In this document: piece by piece, positions 54,387-63,893 of the stretch | How the letters are laid out: every line of letters begins with the position of its first letter | How positions within the stretch are numbered: the stretch's first letter is position 1 | NCBI GenBank assembly: GCA_947488295.1 | Contig: CANKYU010000004.1 | Span: 603,117 to 667,116 of the forward strand | Reading direction: 5' to 3' | DNA from: an uncultured Anderseniella sp. | Lineage (GTDB): Bacteria; Pseudomonadota; Alphaproteobacteria; Rhizobiales; Aestuariivirgaceae | Length of the DNA: 64,000 nucleotides | Notes under the pieces: generated by a model | What the model saw: only the letters and a program-made list of their open reading frames with translations | Told to the model about the DNA's origin: nothing | Databases searched by the model: none | Position numbers and translations under genes: made by a program

Positions 54387-55895
54387 ATGGAAACAGTTCT
54401 CAAAGCCCTGACCCTGGTAGCCGACCCATACACGTTGGGCGTAATGCTTCTGGCGGCTATGTTCGGGCTGTTTGTTGGTGCCATTCCAGGGCTCACCGCC
54501 ACCATGGCAACTGCGCTCCTGATACCCTTCACCTTCTTCATGGATCCGGTTCCCGCCATTGCGGCAATTGTCGCGACGGTCGCCACGGCAATCTTTGCCG
54601 GCGACATCCCCGGCGCCCTGCTGCGCATTCCCGGCACGCCAGCATCCGCGGCTTATTGCGACGAAGCCTATGCCATGACCAAAAAGGGCCTTGCCGAACG
54701 CGCCCTCGGCATCGCCCTGGTCACATCGGTAATCGGCGGGCTGACCGGATCCATTGTCCTGTCTCTCAGCGCGCCGGCACTTGCCGAGTTCGCAATTCAG
54801 TTCTCGTCATTCGAGTATTTCTGGCTGGCGTGCCTGGGCTTGTCCTGCGCCGTCATCATTTCCACCGGCTCCACTATAAAGGGCTTCGTATCCTTGCTGA
54901 TCGGGCTGTTCATCGCCACCATCGGCATCGACGGCACAGCAGGCCATCCGCGCTTTACCTTCGGCAATATCGAGCTGATGGGCGGTGTCAGCTTTATTCC
55001 GGCCATGATCGGCATGTTCGCTATTTCCGAAGTGTTGCGCTACGTAGCGTCCAATCGCACGGTCATCGAAGTGCCGCAGCAAGCCGTCGGCAGCGTCTTT
55101 TCAGGCCTCGGCGCAATCCTGTCGCGCTACAAGTTCAATATTGTCCGCGGCAGTTCCATCGGCGCGGTGGTCGGCATTTTGCCGGGCGCAGGCGCAGATA
55201 TTGCCGCCTGGATCTGCTATGCCATTTCCAAAAAGCGATCAAAGGAGCCGGAGAAATTCGGCACCGGTCATCCCGAAGGGCTGGTTGATGCAGGCTCTGC
55301 CAACAATGCCAGCCTGGCCGGTGCCTGGGTACCGGCCATCGTCTTCGGCATTCCCGGAGATTCCATAACCGCCATCGTCATCGGCGTACTCTACATGAAG
55401 GGCATGAACCCCGGCCCCATGGTGTTCATCCAGAGCCCGGAATTGATCTACGCCGTGTTCATTGCCTTCTTTCTTGCCAATCTGGCCCTCTTACCGCTCG
55501 GATTTGCGGCCATCAGACTGTCGCGCCAGATACTGAGAATGCCACGCCGGATACTCATGCCGCTGATCCTGATGTTCTGCATGGTCGGCGCATTTGCCAT
55601 CAACAACACGGTGTTCGGCATTACAGTGATGCTTGTACTCGGGGTCATCGCCTACCTGATGGAAGAAAACGGCTTTCCGGTTGCACCTGCCATTCTCGGC
55701 ATTGTTCTCGGCGGCATGGTCGAGGACAATTTCATGGCATCGATGATCAAGGCGGACGGCAGCATGCTGGGCTTCTTCTCCCGCCCCATCGCGGCAACCC
55801 TCGGCGTCATCACCATCATGCTGTGGCTCACGCCGATCCTGGTAGCCGCGTGGAAACAATACCGGCGAATGCGACGCCCAACTGCAGAGACTTGA
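54387..55895 (+). CDS. tctA: Tripartite tricarboxylate transporter large permease (TctA)
   Basis: A 502-aa membrane protein with about 11 helices. GLFVGAIPGLTATMATALLIP near 26-46 (given as positions) is the TctA hallmark, and GAVVGILPGAGADIAAWICYA near 259 is the internal repeat of it. EMPLE-like GIPGDSITAIVIGVLYMKGM near 327 also fits. It completes tctCBA. No two-component TctDE gene is near. The neighbouring gene is convergent, 24 bp away. Confidence 0.95.
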   Translation: METVLKALTLVADPYTLGVMLLAAMFGLFVGAIPGLTATMATALLIPFTFFMDPVPAIAAIVATVATAIFAGDIPGALLRIPGTPASAAYCDEAYAMTKKGLAERALGIALVTSVIGGLTGSIVLSLSAPALAEFAIQFSSFEYFWLACLGLSCAVIISTGSTIKGFVSLLIGLFIATIGIDGTAGHPRFTFGNIELMGGVSFIPAMIGMFAISEVLRYVASNRTVIEVPQQAVGSVFSGLGAILSRYKFNIVRGSSIGAVVGILPGAGADIAAWICYAISKKRSKEPEKFGTGHPEGLVDAGSANNASLAGAWVPAIVFGIPGDSITAIVIGVLYMKGMNPGPMVFIQSPELIYAVFIAFFLANLALLPLGFAAIRLSRQILRMPRRILMPLILMFCMVGAFAINNTVFGITVMLVLGVIAYLMEENGFPVAPAILGIVLGGMVEDNFMASMIKADGSMLGFFSRPIAATLGVITIMLWLTPILVAAWKQYRRMRRPTAET

Positions 55896-55919
55896 TACCG
55901 GGTACTGAGTTTATTCGAT

Positions 55920-57461
55920 CTAGTCCCGCTGCCCCTGTATCACCCGGTTGAGGATCATGGCGCAGAACAGGATGGCGAAGCCTGCCAGAATGCCCTGGCC
56001 GACCGATGAATACTGCAGCGCTTCCAGCACGTCCTCACCGAGGCCCTTGGCGCCGATCAGCGAAGCCACCACCACCATGGCCAGCGACAGCATGATCGTC
56101 TGGTTGACACCAGCCAGAATGGACGGCGAGGCAAGCGGCAGGTCAACCCGGGTCAGCAGGTACCATTTTGAAGCACCATAGGCGATCGCCGCTTCCCTGA
56201 CCGCTTCGGGCACGCCGCGCATGCCGAGCACCGTCAGACGCACAACCGGCGTACCGCCGAAGATCATCGTGGTGATGACAGCCGCCGGTTTGCCGACACT
56301 GAAGAAGGCGATCACCGGTATCATGAACACGAACGATGGCATGGTCTGCATGAAGTCCATGATCGGGCGGATGATCGCATAAAACCTTGGGCGCCTGGCA
56401 CAGAACAGGCCCAGCGGGATACCAAGCACAATCGAGATACACGCGGCCGTGCCCAGCAGCGCCAGCGTCGTCATTGCCTTTTCCCAGAACCCGAACAGGC
56501 CCATATAGGCCAGGAACCCTGCGGACGCCAATGCGGCCAGGAAGCCTGCCGACAGCCAGGTGAGCAGAATGATGAAGCTGGCAATCACCGGCCACGGCGT
56601 GGCGACAAACAGCACTTCGAGACCGTCCAGCACCACCCGGATGCCATAGCTGACGAAGTCAAATGCCCACTGCCCCGATGAGCGCACGAACTCGAAAAAC
56701 TGCTCGACGAACTTGATTGCTGTCAGGCGGATATTGACGTCAGTCGGAAACACGGCGAGCCAGGACACCGTGCCCGGGAACGCGAAATGCACAATGGAGA
56801 CCGCGAAGATCAGCAAAACGAATATGGCGCTTGTACCGGTTCTGACATTGTCCAGCCCAGACTTGATCGAGCGGTCGGACAGCCATTGCGAAAACCGGCT
56901 TTCAAGCGCCGGATTGGCCATGATGCCTTCGGCCACCTTGACCGCGACCAGCATCACCAGTCCGAACAGGACGATCCAGACCGCGTTGGATTCCGCCACG
57001 ACGATCTCGGCCTGAATATCCTCAATCGCTGTTTCCAGTGACTTGATGGTTCGCCTGAACACATCGACATTGTCGGCGTTCTTCTCGATGGCGGCTTCCA
57101 GCTGCTGTTTGCGAAACTCCAGCGTGCCTTCGATCTGCGCGATCCTGTCCCGGCTATCAGCCCCCAGGTCGCCGAAACTGCCGCGGGCAATCTGAATGAA
57201 CGCGAAGGTCTCCAGGATGACAAACGGCAGGCCCCAGTTCCACAGCCCGCGCATGCCGTACCAGATCGGCCCCAGCAGTGCCGCCATCATGTTGAAGGTC
57301 CAGGTAAAGCCGGACTTGGCGCCAATCTTGGCAAACTGCTCGCGGTAATAGTCAGGGTTGGTTTCCACAAACTCGCGGATCAGTTCGTCGCGGTTTTCGG
57401 CACGGTTCTCCGCTAGTTGTTCTGACGACTGGTTGGCAATGACCGGATCAGTATTCATCAT
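55920..57461 (-). CDS. ProU-type ABC transporter permease (ProW-like) with large N-terminal extension
   Basis: A 513-aa permease. The C-terminal third (about 325-505) is a BPD_transp_1 domain with ProW-like motifs: GTAACISIVLGIPLGLFCAR, PIMDFMQTMPSFVFMIP and GVNQTIMLSLAMVVVASLIG. ProW homologues are usually 280-350 aa. Here about 150-200 extra residues contain a hydrophobic segment (65-90), a coiled-coil-like stretch (about 103-152) and further helices (160-182, 210-232). It overlaps the ATPase gene by 4 bp. The substrate is probably a quaternary or zwitterionic osmolyte-like compound. Confidence 0.9.
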   Translation of the reverse strand: MMNTDPVIANQSSEQLAENRAENRDELIREFVETNPDYYREQFAKIGAKSGFTWTFNMMAALLGPIWYGMRGLWNWGLPFVILETFAFIQIARGSFGDLGADSRDRIAQIEGTLEFRKQQLEAAIEKNADNVDVFRRTIKSLETAIEDIQAEIVVAESNAVWIVLFGLVMLVAVKVAEGIMANPALESRFSQWLSDRSIKSGLDNVRTGTSAIFVLLIFAVSIVHFAFPGTVSWLAVFPTDVNIRLTAIKFVEQFFEFVRSSGQWAFDFVSYGIRVVLDGLEVLFVATPWPVIASFIILLTWLSAGFLAALASAGFLAYMGLFGFWEKAMTTLALLGTAACISIVLGIPLGLFCARRPRFYAIIRPIMDFMQTMPSFVFMIPVIAFFSVGKPAAVITTMIFGGTPVVRLTVLGMRGVPEAVREAAIAYGASKWYLLTRVDLPLASPSILAGVNQTIMLSLAMVVVASLIGAKGLGEDVLEALQYSSVGQGILAGFAILFCAMILNRVIQGQRD

Positions 57462-58519
57462 GATGTCTCCGTACCTTCGACCACTGTACGCAGCAGGTCT
57501 GCGCGCGTGATCACCCCGACGGGTGTGCCTTTTCCATTGACCACCGCCACCGGGTCTTCCGACAGGATGGCATGATCAATGAGCTCTTTGAGCGATGCGT
57601 CTTGCGCAAAAGTCCTGGCCGTTTTCTTCAGGCCGCCATGGACGGATTCAAACGCCTTCATGTCCTGCATGACGGCATGCGCACGCACCACTTTCAATCG
57701 CGATATACCGGCGACAAAGTCGGCCACGTAATCATCCGCCGGATTGAGAACAATGTCTTCCGACGTGCCGGTCTGCACCACCCTGCCGTCACGCATGATG
57801 GCTATGCGGTCGCCGATACGAACCGCCTCGTCCAGGTCGTGGGTGATGAACACCGTCGTCTTGTTCATTTGCGAGGCCAGTTTCATGAACTCGTTCTGCA
57901 ACTGCCGTCTGATCAGCGGATCAAGCGCGCTGAACGGCTCGTCCATCAGCAGGATTTCCGGGTCTGCAGCCAGCGCCCTGGCCAGCCCTACCCGTTGCTG
58001 CATGCCGCCGGACAACTCGTGGGCGAACTTGTTGCCCCAACCGGTCAGTTCCACCAGGTCAATGGTTCGTTCGGCGATTTCAATGCGCTCGTTCTTGTTG
58101 ATGCCGCGGATTTCCAGCGGCATGGCCACATTGTCCAGAACCGAGCGATGCGGCATCAGGCCGAAATTCTGGAACACCATGGAAATGTGCTCGTTGCGGT
58201 ACTTGCGCAGCACATCCGGCGCCATCGCCATGATGTCCTCGCCATTGACCACAATCTGTCCGGCGGTCGGCTCCAGCAGGCGGTTGATATGGCGCACAAG
58301 GGTGGACTTGCCACTGCCGGACAGGCCCATGACACAGAAGATTTCACCTGGTTTGATCTGCATGCTGGCATCGGCGACACCGATGACGCAGGCATGTTTT
58401 TCCAGAACCTGCTTCTTGGTCAGGCCGTTGGCCTTGATGTCGGCAAGTGCTGCATCCGCATTGTCGCCGAATATCTTCCAGACATTGGAAATCTCAATGG
58501 CATATCCGCTACTGTTCAT
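57458..58519 (-). CDS. ProU-type ABC transporter ATPase (ProV/OpuAA-like)
   Basis: A 353-aa ATPase. Walker A is GLSGSGKST (about 69-77), signature LSGGMQQRVGLARAL (about 168-182), Walker B ILLMDEPFSALDP (about 188-200) and the switch H near 222. The C-terminal 70 residues form CBS-like domains, as in ProV/OpuAA, which sense ionic strength in some members. It belongs to an operon with the receptor upstream and the permease downstream. Confidence 0.93.
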   Translation of the reverse strand: MNSSGYAIEISNVWKIFGDNADAALADIKANGLTKKQVLEKHACVIGVADASMQIKPGEIFCVMGLSGSGKSTLVRHINRLLEPTAGQIVVNGEDIMAMAPDVLRKYRNEHISMVFQNFGLMPHRSVLDNVAMPLEIRGINKNERIEIAERTIDLVELTGWGNKFAHELSGGMQQRVGLARALAADPEILLMDEPFSALDPLIRRQLQNEFMKLASQMNKTTVFITHDLDEAVRIGDRIAIMRDGRVVQTGTSEDIVLNPADDYVADFVAGISRLKVVRAHAVMQDMKAFESVHGGLKKTARTFAQDASLKELIDHAILSEDPVAVVNGKGTPVGVITRADLLRTVVEGTETS

Positions 58520-58557
58520 GGGAACGACCGATCCAGAATTGCAGGCATTTCAGGGAA

Positions 58558-58584
58558 CCGGTGCCCGGCCCTGCCGGGCACCGG
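58558..58584 (-). terminator. Perfect 12-bp stem-loop between receptor and ATPase genes
   Basis: CCGGTGCCCGGC (58558-58569) and GCCGGGCACCGG (58573-58584) pair without mismatch around CCT, in the 90-bp gap after the receptor gene. No T-run follows on the minus strand, so mRNA 3'-end protection is at least as likely as termination. The arrangement matches the stem-loops after dctP (18075) and tctC (53840). Confidence 0.65.
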
Positions 58585-58609
58585 AATGTTGTTGGTCAGG
58601 TCTTCGACC

Positions 58610-59569
58610 TTACAGGCCGAGCCAGCTGTCGACACGGTCCGAGTTGGCAGCCACCCATTCCTTGGCAACCTGGTCCGCCGATTTGCCGCTTTCGATCTGG
58701 AAAGCGAAGTTGGACACATCTTCTCCGGTAAGCTTGATGTTCTTCAACAGGTCGGTGATTGCAGGCGACCGCTCAGCAAGCGATTTCGAATAGGCGATCT
58801 GCACCTTCTTGAGCGCATCCTCGGTCATCACCTTGGAGTTCTCATACCAGTTGGGGTCTTCCGACGGCTGCAATGCCTTGTACTTGGCCGGATCAAACGG
58901 TGGCTCTTCCAGGCGCACAACATCATGCTGGAACCAGATGGCGTGCGGTGAATAGCAATAGAAGGCGTACCCGATACCTTTCTTGATCGAGTCACCGACA
59001 GTTGCCGTCATCACCGACTGATCCGCGCGGACCGGCTCCATGAACGGCAACAGGCCATAGTCACGCACCTTGACCTGGTTCACATTGGCGGACGCCCAGC
59101 CCGGCGCGCCGACCCAGATCTCACCCTTGCCATTGCCGTCGGAGTCCATCAGCTTGGCAATCTCCGGCCGGGCAAGGTCGAAGATCGACGTGACCTTGTT
59201 GGCGTCGGCAAACTGCTTGGTGACGCAGAAGCTCTGCTTGCCCTCATAGGGGTTTTCCGACAGGGCAACCTTGCCGGTGCCGTCCACATACTTGTCGGTA
59301 AAGCTCTTCTGGTTGGGCAGCCAGACATCGGGATGAACATCAATGTCGCCCTTGCCGGCATCCATGGCCGCGAAGATCGCCGCATTGTCACCAGGCACCA
59401 GGTTGGCCTCGCCGCCGATCTTCGACACCACAATCTCCTGAATGAGATGAGCAATGGCCTGGGCGCCCGTCCATGCAGGTGCGCCGATATTCACTTTTTC
59501 CACAGCAAGGGCGGCAGTCGATACGGTCATCGAAAGCGCCAGAATTGCGCCGGTAATAATCTTCTTCAT
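58610..59569 (-). CDS. ProU-type ABC substrate-binding protein (OpuAC/ProX-like)
   Basis: A 319-aa periplasmic receptor. The signal peptide is residues 1-22 (LALSMTVSTAALA). VNIGAPAWTGAQA near 26 and GDIDVHPDVWLPNQ near 73 hold the aromatic residues that cage a quaternary ammonium head group in OpuAC proteins. GAPGWASANV near 152 and HAIWFQHDVV near 207 add further Trp. Glycine betaine, proline betaine or DMSP-like compounds would fit. The ATG at 59569 has GGAGA. The frame extending to 59611 lacks a signal-like start. Confidence 0.9.
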   Translation of the reverse strand: MKKIITGAILALSMTVSTAALAVEKVNIGAPAWTGAQAIAHLIQEIVVSKIGGEANLVPGDNAAIFAAMDAGKGDIDVHPDVWLPNQKSFTDKYVDGTGKVALSENPYEGKQSFCVTKQFADANKVTSIFDLARPEIAKLMDSDGNGKGEIWVGAPGWASANVNQVKVRDYGLLPFMEPVRADQSVMTATVGDSIKKGIGYAFYCYSPHAIWFQHDVVRLEEPPFDPAKYKALQPSEDPNWYENSKVMTEDALKKVQIAYSKSLAERSPAITDLLKNIKLTGEDVSNFAFQIESGKSADQVAKEWVAANSDRVDSWLGL

Positions 59570-59746
59570 TTTACAGTCTCCTACTGGTTTATGAAACGGC
59601 TGCTGCAACAAAGCACCCGCATTTGTGGTTCAAGTCTTGGTCAGGACCAGGTCGGCAGGCACAAGTTGCACCTCACCGAAAACCTCCCTAACATGTTGAA
59701 ATTCATGATATTTACTCCCTGTGTTGAATCGAAACTTCAACCTGAT

Positions 59747-60517
59747 CTACGGCGTGTCGGGCAAGAAATCTCCTATGATTGTGTTGAACAGGTCTGATTT
59801 TTCCAAATGCACATTGTGGGCACAACCGGGAACAACTGCCAGCGAACTGTTCGTTATGCCGCGCCACAAGGCCTCCGGCTGCGGCCAGCCGTATGAGCGG
59901 TCCCGGTCCCCCCACACAACCAGTGTGTCAGCCTCGATGACCTTCAGGTCAGGCCGTCCATCCCACGTCTCCCACGCCGACAGACTTGCCAAGGCTGCCT
60001 GCATGGAAGTCTTCAGGCCAAGTTCGACGCAATCACCATACCCTTCGGATGCGTCACCAGCCAGGAACCAGGTTGCAGCAATTCGCCGGACAGTTTTCTC
60101 GATGCCATCGGTTTTGAGACGCTGGCGGGAAGCTTCGATTGTTTCAAACCTGTCAGGCAGCGCCCCTATAGGGCCGGTGCCATAACAAACGAGACTGGCA
60201 ATCCGATCCGGCGCACGAGCCGCCATCGACTGAACGATCATGCCGCCCATGGAATGACCCAGAAGATGGAACCGTTCGGCACCTTGTGCACGCAATCCAT
60301 CCAGCACCTGATCGGCGAAATCGGGGATTGTGTCCGGGGCTGTCAGATGAGCGCTGTCTCCAAAACCCGGCAGGCTGGGCGCCAGCACGTCAAAACGATC
60401 CTGGAAGAACTCAAACTGTTCCCGCCAGATCCCGGCACCGGCCAGATATCCATGCACGAGCACCAGCGGAAATCCGCTGCCCCTTCGTTCAAAGATAAGT
60501 TGACCCGTCTCTTTCAT
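59747..60517 (-). CDS. Alpha/beta hydrolase
   Basis: A 256-aa hydrolase. LVLVHGYLAGAG near 18-29 gives the oxyanion hole, LLGHSMGGM the nucleophile S89, VVWGDRDRSYG near 206 the acid, and GCAHNVHLE near 234 the His. The triad is complete. The start is the ATG with GGGAAG upstream. A GTG eight codons earlier is possible. It lies between the ProU-like operon and the CuyA-like gene on the same strand, 89 bp from the latter, and may belong to that catabolic unit. Substrate unknown. Confidence 0.83.
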   Translation of the reverse strand: MKETGQLIFERRGSGFPLVLVHGYLAGAGIWREQFEFFQDRFDVLAPSLPGFGDSAHLTAPDTIPDFADQVLDGLRAQGAERFHLLGHSMGGMIVQSMAARAPDRIASLVCYGTGPIGALPDRFETIEASRQRLKTDGIEKTVRRIAATWFLAGDASEGYGDCVELGLKTSMQAALASLSAWETWDGRPDLKVIEADTLVVWGDRDRSYGWPQPEALWRGITNSSLAVVPGCAHNVHLEKSDLFNTIIGDFLPDTP

Positions 60518-60606
60518 TATGACTTCCCGACCTGTAGGCACGTCACAGCGTTGACTTTCATGACTGAACTTTCAGATGCTCAGGGTTAAACAGCTCCTTT
60601 TGAACG

Positions 60607-61701
60607 TTACTCCGTGTAACCGGGGAGATCGAAAATCTCGGGATACCCGAACAGCGCTGCGCTGCCACCGGTGTGAAGAAAGACAACATTGTCCATGCCC
60701 TCGAAAGCGCCCTTGCCGATCAGGTCGATCAGCCCGTCAAGACCCTTGCCCGAATAGACCGGGTCAAACAGCAGGCCCTCGGTTCTGGCCAGGGTCTTGA
60801 CGGCTTTCTTCATGCCCTCGGTCGGCAAACCGTAACCTGGCCCGACATAGTCGCAATTTGCCCGAACGCCGTCGCGTGGAATGCTCACTCCGGTGCCCAG
60901 GTGCTCCGCCGTTTTCCGGGCCAGGTCGAACACCATCTGCTCCTGCTTTTCCTGCGGCGCACGAACTCCGATACCAAGCAGCTGAATGTCGCTTTCAATG
61001 GCAGCCAGCCCGGTTACCAGCCCTGCCTGCGTACCGGAACTGCCGGTCGCATGGACAAATGCATCGATCTGCAAACCGATATCGACTGCCTGTTCCGCAA
61101 GTTCACGGGCGCAGTTTACGTAGCCGAGAGCCCCGATCGGGTTCGATCCGCCGCCGGGAATGATGTACGGCACATCGCCTTTCTCACGAAGCCGGTCGGC
61201 CAGCGTTTCCATCTCGGCTGCCATGTCGGCGCCGCCTGCCCGTTTTGAGACCGACGCCCCGTGCAGCATGTCCAGCAGCACGTTGCCGTTGTGATTGTAT
61301 TGAGCGTCGTTCGATCCGGTCCTGTCTTCGAGAAGAATGTGACACTTCATACCGAGCTTTGCCGACGCTGCCACGGTCTGGCGTGCATGGTTTGACTGTG
61401 TCGCACCCTGGGTGATGATGGTGTCGGCACCCTTGGCCTGGGCATCTGCCATCAGATACTCAAGTTTGCGGGTCTTGTTGCCACCCGATGACAGCCCGGT
61501 GCAATCATCCCTTTTCACCCACAAACGAGGCCCGCCCAACAGTTCGCTCAGGCGGTCCATAGGTTCCAGCGGTGTCGGCAGATGGCCAAGGCGCACACGC
61601 GGGAACCTGGCCAGGGCGACCGAGAGGTCCTTGCACAGGCTCCTGGCTGTCTCGGGCGATTGCCGGTTGGCGGCTGCCACGGACTGTAAAGGCTGGGACA
61701 T
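60607..61701 (-). CDS. cuyA: L-cysteate sulfo-lyase-like PLP enzyme (CuyA/D-cysteine desulfhydrase family)
   Basis: A 364-aa fold-type II PLP enzyme. [11 protein letters not shown] near 41, [19 protein letters not shown] near 63-81 with Schiff-base K76, [13 protein letters not shown] near 97, [20 protein letters not shown] and the [11 protein letters not shown] end closely resemble CuyA of marine roseobacters, as I remember it. CuyA turns L-cysteate into pyruvate, sulfite and ammonium. D-cysteine desulfhydrase is the alternative. It is divergent from a LysR gene across a perfect palindrome, so the two form a regulator/enzyme pair. A CuyZ-type sulfite exporter gene is not seen nearby. Confidence 0.78.
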   Translation of the reverse strand: MSQPLQSVAAANRQSPETARSLCKDLSVALARFPRVRLGHLPTPLEPMDRLSELLGGPRLWVKRDDCTGLSSGGNKTRKLEYLMADAQAKGADTIITQGATQSNHARQTVAASAKLGMKCHILLEDRTGSNDAQYNHNGNVLLDMLHGASVSKRAGGADMAAEMETLADRLREKGDVPYIIPGGGSNPIGALGYVNCARELAEQAVDIGLQIDAFVHATGSSGTQAGLVTGLAAIESDIQLLGIGVRAPQEKQEQMVFDLARKTAEHLGTGVSIPRDGVRANCDYVGPGYGLPTEGMKKAVKTLARTEGLLFDPVYSGKGLDGLIDLIGKGAFEGMDNVVFLHTGGSAALFGYPEIFDLPGYTE

Positions 61702-61777
61702 GCTGATTTCCTTGTTACTGACTGCGCAAAGGCTCCCTCAACACGCCGGCAAAAAATAATGCTTTCTTCTCTGCCTA

Positions 61778-61796
61778 CCCATACATAATGTATGGG
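61778..61796. promoter_or_regulatory. Perfect 9-1-9 palindrome between the cuyA-like gene and LysR gene
   Basis: CCCATACATAATGTATGGG, arms identical over nine bases. It ends 17 bp before the LysR ATG and lies 77 bp from the cuyA-like start. The position and symmetry fit a LysR-type operator for autoregulation and divergent activation. Confidence 0.75.
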
Positions 61797-61813
61797 CAAG
61801 AGGAGAAAACCGG

Positions 61814-62698
61814 ATGGATTTGCGCTGGCTTGAGGATGTTTTGGTATTGCTCGAGGAAGGCAACATGACCCGTGCAGCCAATCGGCGCAACATCACCCAA
61901 CCCGCATTTTCCCGGCGAATCCGCGGGTTTGAGGACTGGCTCGGCACACCGGTGCTCGATCGCCAGGTGAACCGGGTTGACCTGAGCCCGTCGCTGGCAG
62001 CCAATGAATCGGAAATCAGGGCCCTTACCGCCCGTATTCGCGAGTTGCGTGGCAGGATTTCAACTTACGATCCGGCTAGCACCACGACCACGATTGCCGC
62101 CCAGCATGCATCCATCTATTCGACCTTTCCCGACATGGCATTGTGTGCGCTGAAAGAGTTTCCCTCACTCAAGTTTCGCGTGCGCGCCGGAAATCAGCGC
62201 GACTGTGTTTCAATGTTTCTGCGCGGTGATGCCACCATGGCAATGTTCTATGAGGCAGAAGGGGCAGCCCCGTTGCCATTTGGCGACACCGTGAAGCGAG
62301 GCACGTGGGGTGACGACAGGCTGGTACCGGTCGTCGGTGGCAGCATGCGCTATGCCGTTGCAGGTGACGGATCGATACCGGACGACAGTCCGGCAATAAT
62401 CTATCCGGAGGAGAGCCATTTTGGTTCCATGTTCGATGGCGCCGAGAAACGCTTCGCAACCCGCAGTCAGACAATCAACCCGGTCTATGAGACAGCATTT
62501 TCAAACGGCATCAAGGAACTGGTCCTGAAAGGCCTGGGCGTTGCCTGGCTGCCGGTGAGCATGACCCACCAGGAGATCGAAAGCGGTGAAATGGTCAATC
62601 TCAGCGGCTGCTATGGCAGCTTGCCGTTAAGTATCGTGCTTTATGCCGACATGCAGGATGAAACCGCCAGCACCCTGCTGGAAATCTGGAACGCCTGA
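61814..62698 (+). CDS. LysR-family regulator (partner of the cuyA-like gene)
   Basis: A 294-aa regulator. The winged helix-turn-helix is residues 1-60 (NMTRAANRRNITQPAFSRRI near 17-36), with an effector-binding domain following from about 90. AGGAG precedes the ATG. It is divergent from the sulfo-lyase-like gene, with the 19-bp palindrome between. The effector is probably the sulfonated or sulfur amino acid that the enzyme uses. Confidence 0.92.
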   Translation: MDLRWLEDVLVLLEEGNMTRAANRRNITQPAFSRRIRGFEDWLGTPVLDRQVNRVDLSPSLAANESEIRALTARIRELRGRISTYDPASTTTTIAAQHASIYSTFPDMALCALKEFPSLKFRVRAGNQRDCVSMFLRGDATMAMFYEAEGAAPLPFGDTVKRGTWGDDRLVPVVGGSMRYAVAGDGSIPDDSPAIIYPEESHFGSMFDGAEKRFATRSQTINPVYETAFSNGIKELVLKGLGVAWLPVSMTHQEIESGEMVNLSGCYGSLPLSIVLYADMQDETASTLLEIWNA

Positions 62699-62770
62699 TT
62701 GTTGCTTCACATTCGCAGGCGCACTCTCGTTCTTGGCAGTTACAACAGGTTGTTCCCGGATACTTTAGGA

Positions 62771-63706
62771 TTATACCTCAGCCCTGTCGTGCCCATGCGC
62801 CTGCAGCAGACAGCGCAGAAACTCATCCGTCTTGCGGTTGAGCTCCGGGCGTTTCCTGACAATTGCCGCAAGCCGGGTGGTATAGCGGATCTTGTCGCGT
62901 TCGACCGGGCGCATGGTATCCGCGGCCACATAGGGAGCCGCAACATGGTCAGGCAGAAAGCCGAGATACCTGCCCGACTGTATGAGAACACAAAGTGCTT
63001 CTTCATTGTGGACGCGGGCGGAAATCCGAAAATTCATACGCTGGCCAACCACCATATTGGGTGAGTTGAAGCCGAAGCCGGCATACTTGAATGCAGACAG
63101 TCGTTTCAGATCAAGATCGCTGCTCACTCCATCGAAACACGGATGTCCCTGGCCGCAGTACAATATCATTTCCTCACTGTACAAATCGGCATAGCTCAGT
63201 ACCGCCGATTGCCGGTGGACCGGCACGATCCCCAGGTCATAACGCCCGTTGATGACGCCTGCCTCGATGACATTCGGCGGCTCGGTCGAAAGCTCCAGAT
63301 TGACTTCAGGCGCCACCGTCTCGAAACCGGAAATGGCCGCATGTACATGAGCCTTGGGGTTGGTCGAGGACAGGTCAAAAAACGCGAGCTTGAAAGTGCC
63401 TCTCATATTGCGGTGAATATCATCGACCTCGTTCTGGAAACCGTCGACCGCCGCGAGCAGCATCTCGGTGGCCTCCAGCACCTTCTCGCCTTCGCCCGAC
63501 AGGGAAAAACCGGCCGGCCCGCGATAACACAAGGTCATGCCGAGGCGGACCTCAAGGTCGGATATATGCCTGCTGATCGTCGAACGCCCGATATTCAGTT
63601 CGAATTCGGATGCTGCCAGACCGCCACAGCGGGCGACGGTGCGAAACACCCGCAACAGTCTGAAGTCGACATCTCCGAACCCCTGAAGAAGAGCTTTTTT
63701 GACCAT
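62771..63706 (-). CDS. LysR-family regulator facing a probable transporter gene
   Basis: A 311-aa LysR protein. The helix-turn-helix is about 12-70 (GGLAASEFELNIGRSTISRH near 28-47). The effector domain begins near 100 (FKLAFFDLSSTNPKAH). HTH sequence GRSTISRHISDLEVRLG is slightly unusual, with Gly-Arg in place of the more common Thr/Ser-Gln. It is divergent from the partial gene at 63894 across 187 bp. That gap holds no strong dyad that I can see. It probably regulates that gene. Confidence 0.9.
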   Translation of the reverse strand: MVKKALLQGFGDVDFRLLRVFRTVARCGGLAASEFELNIGRSTISRHISDLEVRLGMTLCYRGPAGFSLSGEGEKVLEATEMLLAAVDGFQNEVDDIHRNMRGTFKLAFFDLSSTNPKAHVHAAISGFETVAPEVNLELSTEPPNVIEAGVINGRYDLGIVPVHRQSAVLSYADLYSEEMILYCGQGHPCFDGVSSDLDLKRLSAFKYAGFGFNSPNMVVGQRMNFRISARVHNEEALCVLIQSGRYLGFLPDHVAAPYVAADTMRPVERDKIRYTTRLAAIVRKRPELNRKTDEFLRCLLQAHGHDRAEV

Positions 63707-63893
63707 TGCTGAAAGGTTGCCATTTTATGAAACTTTGATCGGAAACCTTACCATCTATCGAACAATTTATTCAAGTTACCCTGCGTCTCATATTGGCAGC
63801 AAAGCCGCGCAGATACCCACCAGATAAGGTGATTGGACTGCATAAGGCACTTGTTAGTACAATAAATGGGGTAAACTGAGGAGGGAACTATCA

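Noticed and set aside
57572..58951. Plus-strand frame of 459 codons antisense to the ProV-like gene
   Set aside because: The minus-strand ATPase has all ABC motifs. The opposite frame shows His/Arg-rich, non-protein composition.
59723..59741. GTTGAA/TTCAAC inverted repeat after the hydrolase gene
   Set aside because: Short arms, no T-run and no promoter nearby that it could control.
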